Assembly (NCBI GenBank): GCA_003176035.1
Contig: PSRL01000034.1
Location: 1-7,218 of the forward strand
DNA length: 7,218 bases
Reading direction: 5' to 3'
Source: Verrucomicrobiota bacterium
GTDB taxonomy: Bacteria; Verrucomicrobiota; Verrucomicrobiia; Chthoniobacterales; Xiphinematobacteraceae
Shown here: in pieces, positions 6,240-7,218 of the stretch
Position numbering within the stretch: position 1 is the stretch's first letter
How the letters are laid out: each line of letters begins with the position of its first letter
Notes under the pieces: model-generated
Told to the model about the DNA's origin: nothing
Databases searched by the model: none
Seen by the model: the letters and a program-made list of their open reading frames with translations, nothing else
Translations under genes and position numbers: made by a program

Positions 6240-6549
6240 AAAGGAGCTGTAATTTAAGCGGAGCTGAAGCGTTTCGCAAATGAAATAGGGGCGCCTAAAG
6301 ATATTAATTCTCTAATATATAAAAACTTGCAATTTATTTCGAATAGCTCTTCACAAAGAGCAAAAAATAATGGCAACCCACTAGTTTTTTCTTGGAGAAA
6401 GAAGCTAATTGGAGAAGCTCAATAGCATGCCAACTTCGTTGATTTCTTTTGGAAGCTGACATCGGGACGCAAAGTCTTTTTTGCGCTACAAAGTTCTAAA
6501 AGAAACCACCGAACTTGGATGGGAAATCCCAGTGATAAGAATCAGTTGA
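6240..6549. other. Divergent intergenic region, RND operon versus sucC
   Basis: These 310 bases must carry the promoters of the leftward efflux operon and of rightward sucC. The part nearest the adaptor gene (about 6296-6340) is very AT-rich, with TATATT-like and TAATAT-like -10 candidates on the minus strand and TTGCAA (6328-6333), but no pair with good sequence and 17-bp spacing. A perfect hairpin GCTCTT-CACA-AAGAGC lies at 6346-6361, followed by an A6 run on the plus strand; that orientation does not make a terminator. CGCAAA (6468-6473) and TTTGCG (6480-6485) form a leader hairpin before sucC. TGGGA-AA-TCCCA (6520-6531) is a small dyad ending 18 bases before the sucC ATG. I see no RNA gene and no convincing ORF here. 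Confidence 0.5.
6301..6318 (-). promoter_or_regulatory. AT-rich inverted repeat in the efflux-operon promoter region
   Basis: ATATTA (6301-6306) and TAATAT (6313-6318) are perfect 6-bp arms with a 6-base spacer, about 60 bases upstream of the adaptor start, in the place where a repressor of the pump would bind. The arms consist only of A and T, so chance is a serious alternative. The sequence is not shared with the dyad upstream of the MFS gene, which argues against one common regulator. Confidence 0.2.
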
Positions 6550-7218
6550 ATGAATATCCACGAATACCAGGCAAAACAGTTGTTTGAAAAGTTTCACATT
6601 GCGACCCCAAAGGGTGCGCCAGCCTCCACCGCGGAGGAAGCACAGAGTGTTGCGAGTCGTCTCGGGATCGATCACCTGGTCGTAAAAGCTCAGATCCACG
6701 CCGGCGGCCGAGGCAAAGGAACATTCGCAGATGGATTTCAAGGCGGAGTCCACCTTTGCGATTCCCCGGAAAAAGCCGCAAACCTAGCGGGAAAGATGCT
6801 TGGAAATACATTGAGGACGCACCAGACAGGAACGGTGGGAAGAGTAGTCCGAAAAGTCTTGATTGCGGAAAGCGTTGAGATTGCGAAGGAATATTATTTT
6901 GCCATTGTCTTGGATCGGGCCATTGGGGCGCCAATGATCATCGCAAGTACCGAGGGTGGAGTTGAAATTGAAGACGTTGCCGAAAAGACTCCCGAAAAAA
7001 TCATTAAGGAGCCAGTCCATCCATTACTTGGCCTTCAGGCCTACCAAGCCCGCAACCTTGCTCATCGATTGGGCTTTGAATCTTCCAAAATTGCAGAAGC
7101 TGCAACTCTGTTTCTGAATATTTTTAAGCTTTTTTTAGAACTAGATTGTTCGCTGGTCGAAGTAAATCCGCTAGTTTTAACATGCGATGGTAAGGTATTT
7201 GCACTGGATGCAAAATTT
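6550..7218 (+). CDS. sucC: Succinyl-CoA synthetase (ADP/GDP-forming) beta subunit, 5' part
   Basis: The first 223 residues of a protein usually near 390 residues; the frame stays open to the window end. With SucD it interconverts succinyl-CoA, phosphate and NDP with succinate, CoA and NTP in the TCA cycle in the cytoplasm. The N-terminus MNIHEYQAKQLF is diagnostic. The visible part is the ATP-grasp domain: K46 in VVKAQIHAGGRGKG (44-57) binds nucleotide; LIAESVEIAKEYYFAIVLDR (104-123) is the next conserved block; IASTEGGVEIE (131-141) follows; N206 in VEVNPLV and D220 in LDAKF correspond to the E. coli magnesium ligands N199 and D213. A short insertion after GGRGKG relative to E. coli resembles Verrucomicrobia/PVC proteins (from memory). 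The ATG at 6550 has no clear Shine-Dalgarno sequence, but matches the family start exactly. The CoA-ligase domain and probably sucD lie beyond the window. Confidence 0.96.
   Translation, partial: MNIHEYQAKQLFEKFHIATPKGAPASTAEEAQSVASRLGIDHLVVKAQIHAGGRGKGTFADGFQGGVHLCDSPEKAANLAGKMLGNTLRTHQTGTVGRVVRKVLIAESVEIAKEYYFAIVLDRAIGAPMIIASTEGGVEIEDVAEKTPEKIIKEPVHPLLGLQAYQARNLAHRLGFESSKIAEAATLFLNIFKLFLELDCSLVEVNPLVLTCDGKVFALDAKF

Noticed and set aside
6346..6367. GCTCTT-CACA-AAGAGC hairpin next to a six-base A run, considered as a terminator
   Set aside because: On the plus strand the stem is followed by A, not U; on the minus strand the U run precedes the stem. Neither gives an intrinsic terminator.
6334..6462. 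42-codon minus-strand ATG frame upstream of the adaptor gene
   Set aside because: No ribosome site, no conserved features, and its end runs through a hairpin and an AT-rich promoter-like stretch; probably chance.
6496..7020. Minus-strand open frames of 78-130 codons across sucC
   Set aside because: They are antisense to a well-conserved sucC reading frame and look like its shadows.
1..7218. CRISPR array, insertion sequence or prophage genes
   Set aside because: No regularly spaced repeats, transposase, integrase or phage proteins are visible on either strand.

Overview
This window is a stretch of bacterial chromosome, roughly balanced in G+C by eye. It holds three efflux-related genes on the minus strand and the start of a central-metabolism gene on the plus strand. 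The organism is Gram-negative, because the RND pump and its periplasmic adaptor need an outer membrane. The partial SucC has the insertion-bearing form GGRGKGTFADGFQGG where Escherichia coli has GGRGKAGG; from memory this form occurs in Verrucomicrobiota and related PVC lineages. That assignment is a weak inference from one protein. None of the four genes has a strong Shine-Dalgarno sequence at its start, and one start (MFS), possibly two, is TTG.

Layout from left to right. Bases 1-101 hold a dispersed-type imperfect palindromic repeat, apparently cut by the left window edge. Bases 102-231 hold several short hairpins downstream of the MFS gene. Bases 232-1449 (minus) encode a 12-helix drug:proton antiporter of the TetA/DHA1 type, with a perfect 9-bp dyad lying over a plausible promoter upstream (1518-1548). 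Bases 1450-1862 have no convincing protein gene; within them, 1646-1821 is unusually rich in nested and back-to-back inverted repeats closed by a long-range helix, and is the best candidate here for something undescribed (a structured RNA or a palindromic repeat element). Bases 1863-4970 and 5004-6239 (both minus) form a two-gene operon: an RND pump and its membrane fusion protein, closest in type to MexI and MexH. Bases 6240-6549 are a divergent intergenic region. From 6550 to the window end (plus) runs sucC, the beta subunit of succinyl-CoA synthetase, cut by the window edge after 223 codons.

The adaptor and pump should work with an outer-membrane channel of the TolC type encoded elsewhere, since none is present here. 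The MFS pump exports from cytoplasm to periplasm, so together the two systems could move lipophilic compounds across both membranes. No regulator gene is in the window. sucC belongs to the TCA cycle and is functionally unrelated. Apart from the 1646-1821 structure and the MFS dyad, the window looks ordinary.
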